Source of the DNA: Devosia sp.
GTDB lineage: Bacteria; Pseudomonadota; Alphaproteobacteria; Rhizobiales; Devosiaceae
DNA: 64,000 nucleotides
Assembly: GCF_028290625.1 (NCBI RefSeq)
Contig: NZ_JAQGJM010000020.1
Coordinates: forward strand, 1 to 64,000
Reading direction: 5' to 3'
The position numbers and the translations under genes were made by a program. Shown here in pieces: positions 1 through 9,309 of the stretch (positions are counted from its first letter, which is position 1; each line of letters opens with the position of its first letter). Under the pieces are notes generated by a model, which was given only the letters and a program-made list of their open reading frames with translations, searched no databases and had not been told where the DNA came from.

Positions 1-58
1 CCCAAAGCGTCGCGTTCCCACATAGGGGCTGAGCCCCCAGACGAGGAAAGGCCCGTCG

Positions 59-253
59 ATGTCCGCAGTCAGAATCGCAGTTTCAGCGCTGAGCCTCGCC
101 ATTGCCGCCAGCCGGCACCCAGTGGTGCGGGCCGGCATGCGCGCCGCCGTCAACAATCCGCAGGCGCGCGCCATGGCGGTCAAGACCGTCAAAGCCGCCG
201 CTTACAATGCGGGCGTCGTGGCGCGCCATGTGATGCGGCGCAAGATCACCTGA
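59..253 (+). CDS. small cationic hypothetical protein upstream of apt
   Basis: This encodes 64 residues that I do not recognise. The ATG follows a purine-rich GAGGAAAGG about 8 bases upstream, a good ribosome binding site. The product is rich in Ala, Val and Arg. Its hydrophobic start (about residues 4-17) could be a short membrane or amphipathic helix, and the C-terminus is basic (HVMRRK). It ends 22 bases before apt on the same strand, so the two are probably co-transcribed. The function is unknown. The binding site and spacing argue for a real gene, but its shortness leaves doubt. Confidence 0.6.
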   Translation: MSAVRIAVSALSLAIAASRHPVVRAGMRAAVNNPQARAMAVKTVKAAAYNAGVVARHVMRRKIT

Positions 254-275
254 TTTCCTTTTCCAGAGAGCCTTG

Positions 276-809
276 ATGCAATTGAATCTGCAGTCGCTTG
301 TCCGCACCATTCCCGATTACCCCAGGAAAGGTGTTATGTTCCGCGATATCACCACGCTGATCGAACATCCCGAAGGCTTCAAGCAGAGCATCGAGGCCAT
401 CGCCGCGCCGCACCGGAACATGGGCATCACCCATGTGGCGGGCATCGAGGCGCGCGGCTTCATCTTCGGGGCGGGCGTGGCCATCGCGCTGGGCGTGGGG
501 TTCATCCCCGTCCGCAAGAAGGGCAAGCTAACGGGCGAAACCATCGGCCAGAACTATGCGCTCGAATATGGCGTCGATACCATCGAGATCCACGCCGATG
601 TCATCGGCCCTGGCGACAAGGTGCTGCTCGTCGATGACCTGATCGCCACCGGCGGCACCGCCATCGCGGCGGTGGGCCTGTTGCGGCGGACCGGGGCGTC
701 GGTCAATCATGCGGCATTCGTCATCGACCTGCCCGATCTCGGCGGCGCCGAAAAGCTGCGGGCCGAAAACGTCGCGATCCACTCGCTGATCGCTTTTGAA
801 GGGCACTGA
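276..809 (+). CDS. apt: adenine phosphoribosyltransferase
   Basis: Cytosolic purine-salvage enzyme that converts adenine and PRPP to AMP and pyrophosphate. The 177-residue length is normal for the family. The type I phosphoribosyltransferase PRPP loop VLLVDDLIATGGTA lies at about residues 116-129. The family signature GIEARGFIFG is at about 57-66, and DYPRKGVMFRDIT sits near the N-terminus. The ATG at 276 is preferred over a TTG one codon earlier, with AGAGAG upstream. It probably shares a transcript with the small gene just before it. Confidence 0.96.
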   Translation: MQLNLQSLVRTIPDYPRKGVMFRDITTLIEHPEGFKQSIEAIAAPHRNMGITHVAGIEARGFIFGAGVAIALGVGFIPVRKKGKLTGETIGQNYALEYGVDTIEIHADVIGPGDKVLLVDDLIATGGTAIAAVGLLRRTGASVNHAAFVIDLPDLGGAEKLRAENVAIHSLIAFEGH

Positions 810-828
810 GCAGGTCGCTCGCTTTCCG

Positions 829-1124
829 ACATACCCTTTCCCCTTCTTCCCCCGGACTTGATCCGGGGCCACTATCCGCTTGTGCCGTGCTGGTGGAGGC
901 CCGTGGGTCAAGCCCGCGGGAAGGGCGGTGGGGATGGATCAGGCAAAACGTTGAAGCCATTCGCTACCCTGCTATTGCGGCCGTCCACTTCCGACATGCT
1001 GCCTCTCCCTTTCTTCCCCTGGACTTGATCCGGGGGCCACTGTCCGCTTGTGCCGTGCTGGGGGGGCCGCGGGTCAAGCCCGCGGGAAGGGCGGTGGGGA
1101 TGGATCAGGCAAAATGCTGAAGCC
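829..1124. repeat. two tandem direct repeats, period about 166-167 bases
   Basis: Two near-identical copies lie at about 829-958 and 997-1124. Both carry GGACTTGATCCGGGG, then TCCGCTTGTGCCGTGCTGG, then GGGTCAAGCCCGCGGGAAGG and GGATGGATCAGGCAAAA. They fill the gap between the apt stop and the GFA gene. The CCCGCGGGCTTGACCC part recurs near 47.7 kb, so this is a dispersed intergenic family. Short frames through it look like by-products. Confidence 0.85.
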
Positions 1125-1129
1125 GACAC

Positions 1130-1534
1130 CTACCAGGCGTTGCGGCCGTCCATCTTTTCAACCGTGACGCTTGACCAATCGAAATCGTCGATCAGCCGCA
1201 GGTTGATGGCGTAGATCTGCTTGGTGGGGAAGGCATTTGGCTGGCTGGGGTCCTTGGGCGTGCCGTCATTGTTGTAGAGCGAGCCCCAGTCGGGCGAGAC
1301 GCCCCAGGTCTGCATGCCGCAATTGGCGCAGAAGTGATGTTCGTTGCCATTGCCGCTGGCGGAATAGGACTTGCCTTCGGCGTCCGACACCATGGTCAGC
1401 TCACCCGGCTGGTAATAGCCCCAGATGGCGCCTGTGCGGCCGCAAAAGGTGCAGTTGCATTCGCCGGCCCGGGTGGGTGGATGTGGCAGCTCGATCTTGG
1501 TGGCGCCGCAATGGCAGGTGGCGATCAGGGTCAT
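1130..1534 (-). CDS. GFA family protein (glutathione-dependent formaldehyde-activating fold)
   Basis: 134-residue zinc protein of the GFA/CENP-V superfamily. The founding member condenses glutathione with formaldehyde, but most single-domain homologues have no proven substrate. The N-terminus has the usual CHCGATKIEL start, followed by CNCTFCGRTGAIWGYY and later HHFCANCGMQTWG; these supply the CxC, CxxC and CxxC zinc ligands. The ATG at 1534 is chosen because AGGAG lies just upstream and the CHCG motif follows within a few residues. A longer frame exists upstream. No partner gene adjoins it. Confidence 0.88.
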   Translation of the reverse strand: MTLIATCHCGATKIELPHPPTRAGECNCTFCGRTGAIWGYYQPGELTMVSDAEGKSYSASGNGNEHHFCANCGMQTWGVSPDWGSLYNNDGTPKDPSQPNAFPTKQIYAINLRLIDDFDWSSVTVEKMDGRNAW

Positions 1535-1631
1535 GGCAGGTCTCCTCGTTGTTCCCAGCAAAGTGGCATGGCGTGCTGACAGGATAAGTCAGCAGCACCA
1601 AGGCGGGAACATGTCGGATAGCGCGCTGAGT

Positions 1632-1976
1632 TCAGTGGGCCAGGCAGAGCATGACGATGGCGTCTTTGGTTTCGAGCTGCAAGGCGACGCCGGCATTGGG
1701 ATCGGGCACGATACGGCCGGCGTCGATGCCCTTGGCGGTCTTGAGCGGACCGTCGGTGAAGCCGACGCCGTCCTGATAGGGGGTGAGCGTGCCGGTGCCT
1801 GAGGCCGTGTCTCCGAAGGTTGTGGAGGCGAAGCCATAGACATCGCCGTAAATCGTTAGCACGCCCGCATGATTGGTGGTGGAGTCACGGCAGCCCCAAT
1901 TGCCCGCATAGCTTTGGGCATAGGCGGGAGTGGCCAGGAGGGCGGCAGCGGTGATGGTCAGGGCGATTCGGCGCAT
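1632..1976 (-). CDS. small secreted protein of unknown function
   Basis: 114 residues. The N-terminus MRRIALTITAAALLATPAYAQ is a clear Sec signal peptide with an AYA-Q cleavage site. The mature part of about 94 residues begins SYAGNWGCRDS and is rich in Gly and Thr. It has one Cys near each end (WGC and MLC), which could form a disulfide in the periplasm. I do not recognise the family. The ATG at 1976 is preferred over an upstream in-frame start because the signal peptide begins there. Confidence 0.75.
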   Translation of the reverse strand: MRRIALTITAAALLATPAYAQSYAGNWGCRDSTTNHAGVLTIYGDVYGFASTTFGDTASGTGTLTPYQDGVGFTDGPLKTAKGIDAGRIVPDPNAGVALQLETKDAIVMLCLAH

Positions 1977-2076
1977 GGATGAGAGAGTGCAGGGGCTATG
2001 CCGCGCTTTCAAGGGGCGAGCGCGACCGCAGTGACGCAATCGCGCCATTTGTCGCGCAGTGAAGCAGAAAAGCCCG

Positions 2077-2556
2077 CTATGCTGCCCGCAGCTTCAGGAA
2101 GCTGGCGAAGACCGCGCGATAGACCAGTTCGCCCCGCTGGTTGGTGGCGGTGATCTGATTGCTCAGCACGCCCCAGCCGGGGATCGAAGCGGAAACGCGC
2201 TTGCCCAGCGTGGTCAGGCTATAGGTCAGCGTGTCGCCGGGACGGACCGGCGCCTTGAATTCTATCTTCCCGCCGCCGGGGGATGGACCGCCAACGCCGG
2301 GCTCCTCGCCCGCGGCGCGCAGCCGATCGGCTTCGGCGAACAGGGCATCGACCATCATGCGCTGGCCCACCATGGCCGTCTGCGCGCCGGACGCGACCAG
2401 GCCGCCGAATGGGCCCAGCTTGGCGGCTTCGGGGTCGATGTGGAAATATTGCGGATCGTAGATTTTCGCATAAGCGATGATCGCGTCCCGGGTGAAGGTG
2501 TGGTCACCCAGCGGGAAGACCTCGCCTGCATTGACGTCCTCGAACCAGCGGGTCAT
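2077..2556 (-). CDS. MaoC-like (R)-enoyl-CoA hydratase/dehydratase
   Basis: 159-residue single hotdog-domain protein of the MaoC/hydratase 2 family. Members add water across the double bond of enoyl-CoA-type thioesters. The hydratase signature is YAKIYDPQYFHIDPEAA at about residues 29-45, with the expected catalytic Asp and His. It overlaps the upstream MaoC gene by four bases (ATGA), so translation is probably coupled. Paired small MaoC proteins often act as a heterodimer, as in mesaconyl-CoA-type or fatty-acid hydratases. The substrate cannot be read from sequence. Confidence 0.88.
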   Translation of the reverse strand: MTRWFEDVNAGEVFPLGDHTFTRDAIIAYAKIYDPQYFHIDPEAAKLGPFGGLVASGAQTAMVGQRMMVDALFAEADRLRAAGEEPGVGGPSPGGGKIEFKAPVRPGDTLTYSLTTLGKRVSASIPGWGVLSNQITATNQRGELVYRAVFASFLKLRAA

Positions 2557-3083
2557 GGCTGGGCCCCTTCGTGGCCCGAGGGGCTGTCATAGGGAAGCTC
2601 ATGCATCGGCATGCGTTCGGGATGGCGCACCGTGATCAGGTTGGCGAGCTGCATGGTCATGATGCTTTCGCAGCGCTGGTTGCGCACGTCGAGATCCAAC
2701 GTGATGATCCCGCTGGCCGGTCGCGACTTGCTGCGACGCAGCGCCGAAATGGTCGCCGTGCCCGAAATGGTGTCGTCGACCATGTTCGGCCGCTTCCATT
2801 TGAGATCGGTGAAGCCGAGCCCGCCTTCCGAAGCGATGGAATTGAGGAAGCCGGCGCTAAGCCGGGCCAGCGTCAGGCCCAGGGTCTGCCAGCCGCTGGA
2901 GGCCAGGCCGCGCAGCAGCGACGCATTGGCTGCCGCTTCATCGAGATGGAAGGGCAGGGGATCGAACTCGCGGGCGAAGTCGAAGATCATCTGCTTGGTG
3001 ACGGTGGTCGGCGCCAGCTCGATCACTTCGCCCAAAGCGAGGTCTTCGTAATGGCGGCGATTGGCGGTTATCGGATTGGGCAT
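2553..3083 (-). CDS. MaoC family dehydratase, first of a pair
   Basis: 176-residue MaoC/hotdog protein and first gene of the two-gene unit. The active-site segment reads FAREFDPLPFHLDEAAA, keeping the Asp and His of hydratase 2 enzymes. It differs clearly from its partner in the second half, so the pair is not a recent duplication. The stop overlaps the next start in ATGA. It opens with ATG at 3083, after which about 85 bases separate it from the acetyltransferase gene. Likely a cytosolic acyl-CoA hydratase subunit of unknown substrate. Confidence 0.87.
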   Translation of the reverse strand: MPNPITANRRHYEDLALGEVIELAPTTVTKQMIFDFAREFDPLPFHLDEAAANASLLRGLASSGWQTLGLTLARLSAGFLNSIASEGGLGFTDLKWKRPNMVDDTISGTATISALRRSKSRPASGIITLDLDVRNQRCESIMTMQLANLITVRHPERMPMHELPYDSPSGHEGAQP

Positions 3084-3167
3084 GAGCTTTACCTATACGT
3101 CAACCGGATATGGCATGGCTTGGATAGAGAGGCAAGACGGGGCGGAGATTTCTGAAGCAAGCGGACG

Positions 3168-3671
3168 CTAGCCCAGCATGCGCCGATGAGTGACGTGCTC
3201 AACGCCCGGCTGCCGAGCGAAGCCCAGTTGTTCGTAAAACGCAAAAGCACCCTCGGGGGCGTTGGTATTGAGATAATCGAAATACTCTGCCGCCCCCTCC
3301 GATATGGCGTCGATCAGCATGCGCCCGATACCCTGGCGGCGGCCGGCCGGGTCGACATAGAGATGGCGAACGCGGCCGGCGCGCGCAGTCCCGTCATAGG
3401 GATCGATGTTGCGCCCGCATATGCCGAGCATTCTGCCATCGCGCCAGGCGCCGAGGATAAGTTCTCCGGGCCGGTCGAAACGGTTGGCGCCAGAGCGCCA
3501 GTTTTCTTCCAACCGCAGCAGCATGCAATGCCCTTCGCCCAGGCTTTGGGCCAGAAGGGGCGCAAAGCCCGGCGTGACAGGGGTGGGGGAAGCAAACTGA
3601 TCATTTCCATGCCCGTTCCTGCCCGCGCGACGCTGAGCGACTAATCCCGAGGATGTAGGTTTGTGCGCCAT
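3168..3671 (-). CDS. GNAT family N-acetyltransferase
   Basis: About 167 residues. The acetyl-CoA-binding motif A is visible as VRHLYVDPAGRRQGIGRMLI, matching the family's V-x-x-x-x-R/Q-x-x-G-x-G/A pattern. The following FYEQLGF matches motif B. These enzymes acetylate amines of small molecules or protein N-termini; the target is unknown. The ATG at 3671 is used. An ATG at 3704 would add 11 unusually AT-coded residues, and that stretch may instead hold the promoter shared with the divergent gene at 3746. Confidence 0.85.
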   Translation of the reverse strand: MAHKPTSSGLVAQRRAGRNGHGNDQFASPTPVTPGFAPLLAQSLGEGHCMLLRLEENWRSGANRFDRPGELILGAWRDGRMLGICGRNIDPYDGTARAGRVRHLYVDPAGRRQGIGRMLIDAISEGAAEYFDYLNTNAPEGAFAFYEQLGFARQPGVEHVTHRRMLG

Positions 3672-3745
3672 AATAAACTTATAGTTCAAATTGCAATTGC
3701 TCATGGTTGGATCGATCTTCGGCGCTTCAAACCAAGGATGTGACG

Positions 3746-4696
3746 ATGTCGTTGACCGCAGACCTCGCCTTTTACTGGGACGAATTTTCGAAGTTGCTGC
3801 AAAGCATGGACCCCGTCATGGGTGGCCTGACGGCGACCGCGGGGGTGGTGGCGCTGGCGGTTCGGCCGGTGATGCGGTGGCGTAGCCGCTTGCATGTTCG
3901 CCGCATTACCAGCGTCGATGATGTCGATCTTTCCGCCATGCTCGATCTGCATCTGCGGACATTTTCGGAGGATGTGGCCGACGATCCGCTGACAGTGCAG
4001 ACCTGGCTGTCGGGGCGGTTCGCGGCGGATTTCGAATATTTCCTGCTGGTGCTCAAGCACCGGCAGGAGGTGGTGGGCTATCTGGGCGCGCAGTTGTTCT
4101 TCGGCAGCCAGGTGCTGTTCGTCAATTACGTGGCCGCCGACCTGGAGCGCGTACCCAGAAACGATCGGCTGGAGCGGGCCTCCATCATGCTGCTCGATGC
4201 GCTGATCAAGACGCTGGCAGAGGACGGGCGGCCGTGGCGCACCGCGCTCACCGAGCTCGAGGTCATTCCCATTATCGGGCACCATCCACCGGCCTCGAAA
4301 TGGATGCTGTTCCAGATGGGAGCGAGGGCGATCAGCGCCAAATACAAGCGGGACCCCGTGATCGTCTACCGCATGGTGGCGGACTTCCGGCAATTGCCGA
4401 TCGCGCCCGAGGCGCTCGGCAATCTGCCGGAGGCGCCCATTCCACAATGGCTGCTGTTGGCCGCGCGCGACCAGAGCGTCATCACTCGCCGGGGTGGCAA
4501 GCACTATATTTCCAAGGCGCTGGCAACGGAACTGCTGACGTCCTTGTTGATGGACGCCTATGCGGCGCTGTTTCCGGAGTCGAAGGAGTATCGCCACTGG
4601 TTCGAGGTGGAACTCGCCCGGCTGGTGCAGTCGCTGGGCGAGCTCGTCGAACTGGAGAGCAGCCCAAGGCTGCCCCGCGGCGCCAAACGGCGCTAG
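3746..4696 (+). CDS. hypothetical protein, possible acetyltransferase-like
   Basis: 316 residues. One hydrophobic segment at about residues 24-40 (GGLTATAGVVALAVRPVM) could be an N-terminal membrane anchor. A soluble region follows, beginning VRRITSVDDVDLSAMLDLH and continuing FLLVLKHRQEVVGYLGAQLF. That pattern resembles the start of a GNAT fold, but no clear acetyl-CoA loop is visible. The ATG at 3746 is preferred over one 39 bases upstream because MSLTADLAF begins the conserved-looking part. It converges on ychF with a 4-base overlap. Function unknown. Confidence 0.72.
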   Translation: MSLTADLAFYWDEFSKLLQSMDPVMGGLTATAGVVALAVRPVMRWRSRLHVRRITSVDDVDLSAMLDLHLRTFSEDVADDPLTVQTWLSGRFAADFEYFLLVLKHRQEVVGYLGAQLFFGSQVLFVNYVAADLERVPRNDRLERASIMLLDALIKTLAEDGRPWRTALTELEVIPIIGHHPPASKWMLFQMGARAISAKYKRDPVIVYRMVADFRQLPIAPEALGNLPEAPIPQWLLLAARDQSVITRRGGKHYISKALATELLTSLLMDAYAALFPESKEYRHWFEVELARLVQSLGELVELESSPRLPRGAKRR

Positions 4697-5790
4697 GTGT
4701 TGAACTTGAACAGCATGACGTCGCCGTCCTTGACCACGTATTCCTTGCCTTCGTCGCGGGCCTTGCCGGCTTCCTTGGCGGGAACTTCGCCGCCCAGGGT
4801 GACGTAGTCGTCATAGGCAATGGTCTGGGCCCGGATGAAGCCGCGTTCGAAATCGGAATGGATGACGCCAGCGGCGGCCGGGGCCTTGTCGCCCTTGTGG
4901 ATGGTCCAGGCGCGGGTTTCCTTGGGGCCGACGGTGAAATAGGTCTGCAGCCCGAGCAGCGCATAGGCCTCGCGGATCAGCCGGTTGAGGCCCGCTTCGT
5001 GCAGGCCGAGCGATTCCAGGTATTCGGCTTGGTCGGCATCGGGCAATTGGGCGAGCTGGCTTTCGATTTCGGCCGAGATGATGACGACACCGGCATCGTG
5101 CTGGTGGGCGTAGTCTTGCACCAGCTTGCTCATGGCATTGCCGTTCTCGGCCGAGGCTTCATCGACGTTGCAAACGTAGAGAGCGGGCTTTGAGGTCAGG
5201 AGCTGCAGTTCCTGGAACGCCTTTTCTTCCTCGGGCAGGCGCTTGACGAAGCGGGCGGACTTGCCCTCGCGCAGCAGCACCAGCGCCTTTTCGACCAGCT
5301 CCAGGGTGAGCTTGGCTTCCTTGTCGCCTTGCTGGGCTTTCTTTTCGAGGCCCTTGTAGCGCTTTTCCAGGCTTTCAAGGTCGGCCAGCATCAGCTCGGT
5401 TTCGACCACTTCGGCGTCGGCCAAAGGATCGACCTTGTTGGCGACGTGGATGATATTGCCATCCTCAAAGCAGCGCAGCACATAGGCGATCGCGTCGCAT
5501 TCGCGGATATTGGCGAGGAACTGGTTGCCCAGGCCTTCGCCCTTGGATGCGCCCTTCACCAGCCCGGCGATATCGACGAAGCTCATGCGCGCGGGCAGGA
5601 TATTTACCGATTTGCCGATTTTAGCCAGCTTTTGCAGGCGGTTATCGGGCACCGGAACGTCTCCGACATTGGGCTCGATAGTGCAGAACGGGAAATTCGC
5701 CGCGGCCGCTGCGGCGGTGCGGGTGACCGCATTGAAAAGGGTCGACTTGCCGACATTCGGCAGGCCGACAATGCCCATCTTGAAACCCAT
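4693..5790 (-). CDS. ychF: redox-regulated Obg-like ATPase YchF
   Basis: 365 residues, full length. The P-loop is [12 protein letters not shown] at about residues 9-20. The switch region [21 protein letters not shown] is typical of YchF. NVDE replaces the usual GTPase NKxD motif, consistent with ATP rather than GTP preference in this family. The C-terminal TGS domain carries [15 protein letters not shown] and [20 protein letters not shown]. YchF is a cytosolic ribosome-associated ATPase linked to stress responses. It sits near pth and rplY, a common arrangement in alphaproteobacteria. Confidence 0.97.
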   Translation of the reverse strand: MGFKMGIVGLPNVGKSTLFNAVTRTAAAAAANFPFCTIEPNVGDVPVPDNRLQKLAKIGKSVNILPARMSFVDIAGLVKGASKGEGLGNQFLANIRECDAIAYVLRCFEDGNIIHVANKVDPLADAEVVETELMLADLESLEKRYKGLEKKAQQGDKEAKLTLELVEKALVLLREGKSARFVKRLPEEEKAFQELQLLTSKPALYVCNVDEASAENGNAMSKLVQDYAHQHDAGVVIISAEIESQLAQLPDADQAEYLESLGLHEAGLNRLIREAYALLGLQTYFTVGPKETRAWTIHKGDKAPAAAGVIHSDFERGFIRAQTIAYDDYVTLGGEVPAKEAGKARDEGKEYVVKDGDVMLFKFNT

Positions 5791-6192
5791 GGGAAACTCC
5801 GGATTGTGTTGGCCTCCACATGGTTGGAATGCGCGGATAAGTCAATGCGCGGGCGTGGTTTGACGCCGCATGGGTGGGAGCCCTGCGGTTGGCGGGTGGA
5901 TAGACTGCGGCATGCGGCGAGACGTGCCTCATGGTTTTTGTAGTAAAGCGAGACAGCGTCTCGCCGCATGCGATGGGATTTCTGGCCGCCCGAACGTGGC
6001 CACCCCTTTACTTTGGGAAAACGGACGTCGTGCTGGCCCAGGGATCGCGCGACCGCGCCCCCTCCCACCAAACTCCCCACGGCCGTTCGTCGCGAACCCG
6101 CAGCCATTGTGGAGATATCGGGGGCAGGATAGCGCAGGAATTTGGGGTGGGGAGAAGATGGGTAAGGGGCACAAAGGTAGCCCCATTCTCGG

Positions 6193-6323
6193 TGTCACCC
6201 CGGCGCAGGCCGGGGCCCATCCTGAGATCGTGGTGCGCACCGGCAGATCGAAGGGCTAAACGACACCACCTTGCGGCTGGGGCGACCATCTCGGGATAGG
6301 CCCCGGCCTGCGCCGGGGTGACA
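6193..6323. repeat. palindromic intergenic repeat (36-base arms)
   Basis: The left arm at 6193-6228 starts TGTCACCCCGGCGCAGGCC. The right arm at 6288-6323 is its reverse complement at about 34 of 36 bases, with 59 bases between. The gap from 5791 to 6413 between ychF and pth holds no gene I can support, only this element and G+C-rich filler. A shorter relative, GGCCTGCGCCGG-like, lies near 38.13 kb. It could form a long hairpin on either strand. Confidence 0.85.
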
Positions 6324-6413
6324 CCGTGGGTGGGGAGGCGTTGTGCTACAGCAAAGCAACGGGTGGGGTGACGTAGTGCCCGGCGGGTGCAGTGGGCAGG
6401 TCGTGGTGCCGCT

Positions 6414-7121
6414 CTAGTCGCCCTTGAATAGCTTCTTGAGCATGGCGGCCATGGGACCGGTTTCGGGCACGGCCACTTGCGGCTTGGGCTCGCGGGCCTG
6501 GCGGATATGGCTTTGGGCCTTGGGGGCGGGCTTTTCGGAGGCGGGCTCGGCTGCGGGTTTGGTCGCCAGTGCGATCTTGTTCATGAAGCCGTTGTCGTCG
6601 CCGGTCAGCAGCAAGCCGGCATGCTTGGCGATGGCGTCGAGCAGGGGCGCCAGCCAGAGCTGGTCGGATTTGGCGAAGTCGCCGAGGACGTGGTGGATGA
6701 CCATTTCCTTGGCTCCGGGATGGCCGATGCCGAGGCGGACGCGGCGATAGTCGACGCCGAGCTGCGGATCGATCGAGCGCAAGCCGTTGTGGCCGCCATT
6801 GCCGCCGCCGATCTTGACGCGGACCTTGCCGGGGGCGAGGTCGAGTTCATCGTAGAGCACAGTGACGTCGATCGGGGCGATCTTGTAGAATTGGGCAACC
6901 TGCTGGACGCTGCCGCCCGACAGATTCATCATGGTCTGCGGCTTGAGCAGCATCACGCGCTCGCCGCCGATCTGGCCTTCAGCAAGAAGTCCAGCATGCT
7001 TGCTCTTCCAGGGGCCAAAACCGTATTCGCGATGGATCGCGTCGGCGGCCATGAAGCCGATATTGTGGCGGTTGTTGCGATATTGATCGCCAGCGTTACC
7101 GAGGCCAACGAGCAGTTTCAT
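6414..7121 (-). CDS. pth: peptidyl-tRNA hydrolase
   Basis: 235 residues. Cytosolic enzyme that cleaves peptidyl-tRNA released from stalled ribosomes and so recycles tRNA. The N-terminal signature GLGNAGDQYRNNRHNIGF includes the conserved Asn and catalytic His. LYDELDLAPGKVRVKIGGG and GHNGLRSI follow in the expected places. The family is usually about 190 residues. The extra 40 or so C-terminal residues, from about 195, are low-complexity (Ala, Pro and Lys rich), as often seen in Hyphomicrobiales. It lies downstream of rplY on the same strand. Confidence 0.97.
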   Translation of the reverse strand: MKLLVGLGNAGDQYRNNRHNIGFMAADAIHREYGFGPWKSKHAGLLAEGQIGGERVMLLKPQTMMNLSGGSVQQVAQFYKIAPIDVTVLYDELDLAPGKVRVKIGGGNGGHNGLRSIDPQLGVDYRRVRLGIGHPGAKEMVIHHVLGDFAKSDQLWLAPLLDAIAKHAGLLLTGDDNGFMNKIALATKPAAEPASEKPAPKAQSHIRQAREPKPQVAVPETGPMAAMLKKLFKGD

Positions 7122-7192
7122 TTGCGGCTTCCCAAAACAGACGAGGCGACCCTAAGGCCGCCTCGATGCAATAGCAAAACGATGCGAGCCGA

Positions 7193-7813
7193 TTAAGCCG
7201 CAGGAGTTTCGCCGGCTTCAGCTTCGCCGCCTTCAGACGACTTCAGTGCCGACGGGGCAACGATGGTCGCGATGGTGACGTCTTCTTCATGGCTGTGGTC
7301 GGTAACGCCGGCCGGCAGCTTGATCGAGGACAGGTGGATGGTATCGCCAATATCCAGACCGGTCAGATCGACGGTGATCTCTTCGGGGATATTGTCGGCA
7401 TCGACGGTCAGATCGAGCGTGTGGTGGACAACGTTGAGCGTGCCGCCGCGCTTGATGCCGGGGCTAGCTTCTTCGTTGATGAAGTTCACATGCACCTGCA
7501 CGTTCAGCTTGGTGCCCTTGCCGACGCGGAGGAAATCCACGTGGATGGCGAAATCCTTAACCGGATCAAGCTGGTAGTCGCGCGGAATAACCGAGTGCTT
7601 GGTGCCATCGACATCGAGTTCGATGACGTGGGACAGGAAGCCACCGGCATAGATGTACTTCATCGCGTCTTTGTAGGCGATCGAGATGGTGACGGGGGGC
7701 TTCTTGTCACCGTAGATAACAGCGGGAACGAGTCCCTGACGACGCAGTTCGCGAGCGGCCCCCTTGCCCACTCCCTCACGCGCCTGAGCCTTGAGCTCTT
7801 TGGTCGCAGCCAT
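7193..7813 (-). CDS. rplY: 50S ribosomal protein L25/general stress protein Ctc
   Basis: 206 residues, the long CTC form of L25. The N-terminal 5S-rRNA-binding domain begins [23 protein letters not shown], and the C-terminal beta-barrel extension covers about residues 95-190. The tail is acidic and Ala/Glu rich ([15 protein letters not shown]). The start is taken as ATG 7813 (MAATKEL), matching the usual family N-terminus. An in-frame ATG four codons upstream at 7825 is possible. It precedes pth by about 70 bases and is probably co-transcribed with it. Confidence 0.96.
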   Translation of the reverse strand: MAATKELKAQAREGVGKGAARELRRQGLVPAVIYGDKKPPVTISIAYKDAMKYIYAGGFLSHVIELDVDGTKHSVIPRDYQLDPVKDFAIHVDFLRVGKGTKLNVQVHVNFINEEASPGIKRGGTLNVVHHTLDLTVDADNIPEEITVDLTGLDIGDTIHLSSIKLPAGVTDHSHEEDVTIATIVAPSALKSSEGGEAEAGETPAA

Positions 7814-7940
7814 GGAAAAATCCATTCTGGGTTGGTGTATGCGTCACTACAACAGCATACGCGCCCGTCCTCCAGGGGTGACGAGCGCTTCATGGCGCGG
7901 GTTCTAACTGAAAGGGGGGCGGGGAGCAAGGGCAGCTTGC

Positions 7941-8068
7941 TTCACCTCTCCCTTTGGGGGAGCGGTCGGCGCGCAGCGACGGTGAGGGGGCCTTTCCCAG
8001 GCACTTCACCCAGTAAAGGCCCCTCACCCGACCCAAGAGGGTCGACCTCGCCCGAAGGGAGAGGTGAA
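7941..8068. repeat. palindromic intergenic repeat
   Basis: The outer arms TTCACCTCTCCCT (7941-7953) and AGGGAGAGGTGAA (8056-8068) are perfect reverse complements. The inner arms GGTGAGGGGGCCTTT (7981-7995) and AAAGGCCCCTCACC (8015-8028) pair almost perfectly. The element fills the gap between rplY and the sigma-factor gene. Its sequence differs from the other palindromic families in this window. Confidence 0.88.
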
Positions 8069-8071
8069 GGC

Positions 8072-9307
8072 CTAACCGTCCTGCAGCGCTTCCAATTGCT
8101 TGTGCAGGTACTGCCGCACGGCTTCGTCCGACGAGAGACCGATAGCCAAGATCAGCGCCTGATGCGCATCGTCCTTGCGGCCGGCGAGGGCGGCGAGGTG
8201 GCCGCGGGCGGCCCAGTAGGGTTGGTAATCGGCCATGCGCTTGTCGGCGGCGAGAGTGTCGAGAAGGGCCAGGGCGGCGTCGGGGCCTTCCAGTTCGGCA
8301 TAGGCGGCGGCGCGGTTGAGGGCGACCACGGGGGAGCCGGTCAACCCATAGAGATGATCATAGAGCGCGACGATGGCGGGCCAGGTGGGGGCGTTGTCGC
8401 GGCGGCGGGCGACATGGGCCGACTGGATGGCGGCCTCGATCTGGTAGCGGCCGCTGGGGCCGCCGGCATTGGCCTCGCGCAGCAGGGTTTCGGCCATGTC
8501 GATCTGCCAATCGTCCCAGTGGGCGGTGTTCTGTTGTTCGAGCGGAACATAGGCGCCGGCTTCGTCGCGACGAGCGGCGCGGCGGGCTTCGGTATAGAGC
8601 ATGAGGGCAAGCATGCCCTTGGCTTCGGGTTCGGTGGGCAGCAGGGAGACCACCAGGCGACCGAGCCAAATGGCTTCGTCGGCCAGCGGAGCCCCTGCGC
8701 CATCGATCTCGCCCCAGCCCTTGGCATACGCGGCGTAGATGGCTTCGAGCACGGCATCGAGCCGCTCGGGCAGGGCCTCGCGGTCGGGGATATTGAAGGG
8801 AATGCCGGCGTCCTTGATCCGGCCTTTGGCGCGCACCAGGCGCTGGCCCATGGTGGCGGGGGAGATCAGGAAGGCGGAGGCGATATCCTGGGCGGTGAGA
8901 CCCAAAATGGTCTGCAGGATCAGCGGCGCGCGCATGCCGCGCTCGATGGCCGGATGGGCGCAGGCGAACATCAGCGCCAGGCGGCGATCGGGGATTTCAT
9001 CGGGATTTTGGGCGGCGTCGTCGATTTCGTCGGCCATGAGCTGCAGATGCGCCTCCCCGGCGGTTCGTGTGTGGCGGCGGCGTACAGCATCGGTCTGGCG
9101 GCGGCGGGCGACCGTGAGCAGCCAGGCATCGGGATTTTGTGGCACGCCCTCGGCGGGCCACATGCGCAGGGCCGTGGCAAAGGCCTCGGCCAAGGCGTCT
9201 TCTGCACCCGCGACATCGCGGGTGCGGGCGGCGAGATAGGCGACGAGGCGGCCATAGCTTTCGCGGGCGACCCGTTCGGCGGTCTGGCTGGCCTCGTCGC
9301 GGCTCAT
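8072..9307 (-). CDS. ECF42-type RNA polymerase sigma factor with C-terminal extension
   Basis: 411 residues, far longer than a plain ECF sigma factor of about 180. The sigma-2 region covers about residues 10-80 (AGAEDALAEAFATALRMWP, then WLLTVARRRQTDAVRR). Sigma-4 covers about 115-165 (LTAQDIASAFLISPATMGQRLVRAK). The remaining 240 residues are the helical, TPR-like extension (DUF6596) of the ECF42 group, with ALNRAAAYAELEGPDAAL near the end. ECF42 factors are typically linked to YciI/DGPF proteins, as here. The start lies 2 bases after the stop of the YciI gene at 9310, so the genes are probably coupled. Confidence 0.93.
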   Translation of the reverse strand: MSRDEASQTAERVARESYGRLVAYLAARTRDVAGAEDALAEAFATALRMWPAEGVPQNPDAWLLTVARRRQTDAVRRRHTRTAGEAHLQLMADEIDDAAQNPDEIPDRRLALMFACAHPAIERGMRAPLILQTILGLTAQDIASAFLISPATMGQRLVRAKGRIKDAGIPFNIPDREALPERLDAVLEAIYAAYAKGWGEIDGAGAPLADEAIWLGRLVVSLLPTEPEAKGMLALMLYTEARRAARRDEAGAYVPLEQQNTAHWDDWQIDMAETLLREANAGGPSGRYQIEAAIQSAHVARRRDNAPTWPAIVALYDHLYGLTGSPVVALNRAAAYAELEGPDAALALLDTLAADKRMADYQPYWAARGHLAALAGRKDDAHQALILAIGLSSDEAVRQYLHKQLEALQDG

Positions 9308-9309
9308 GC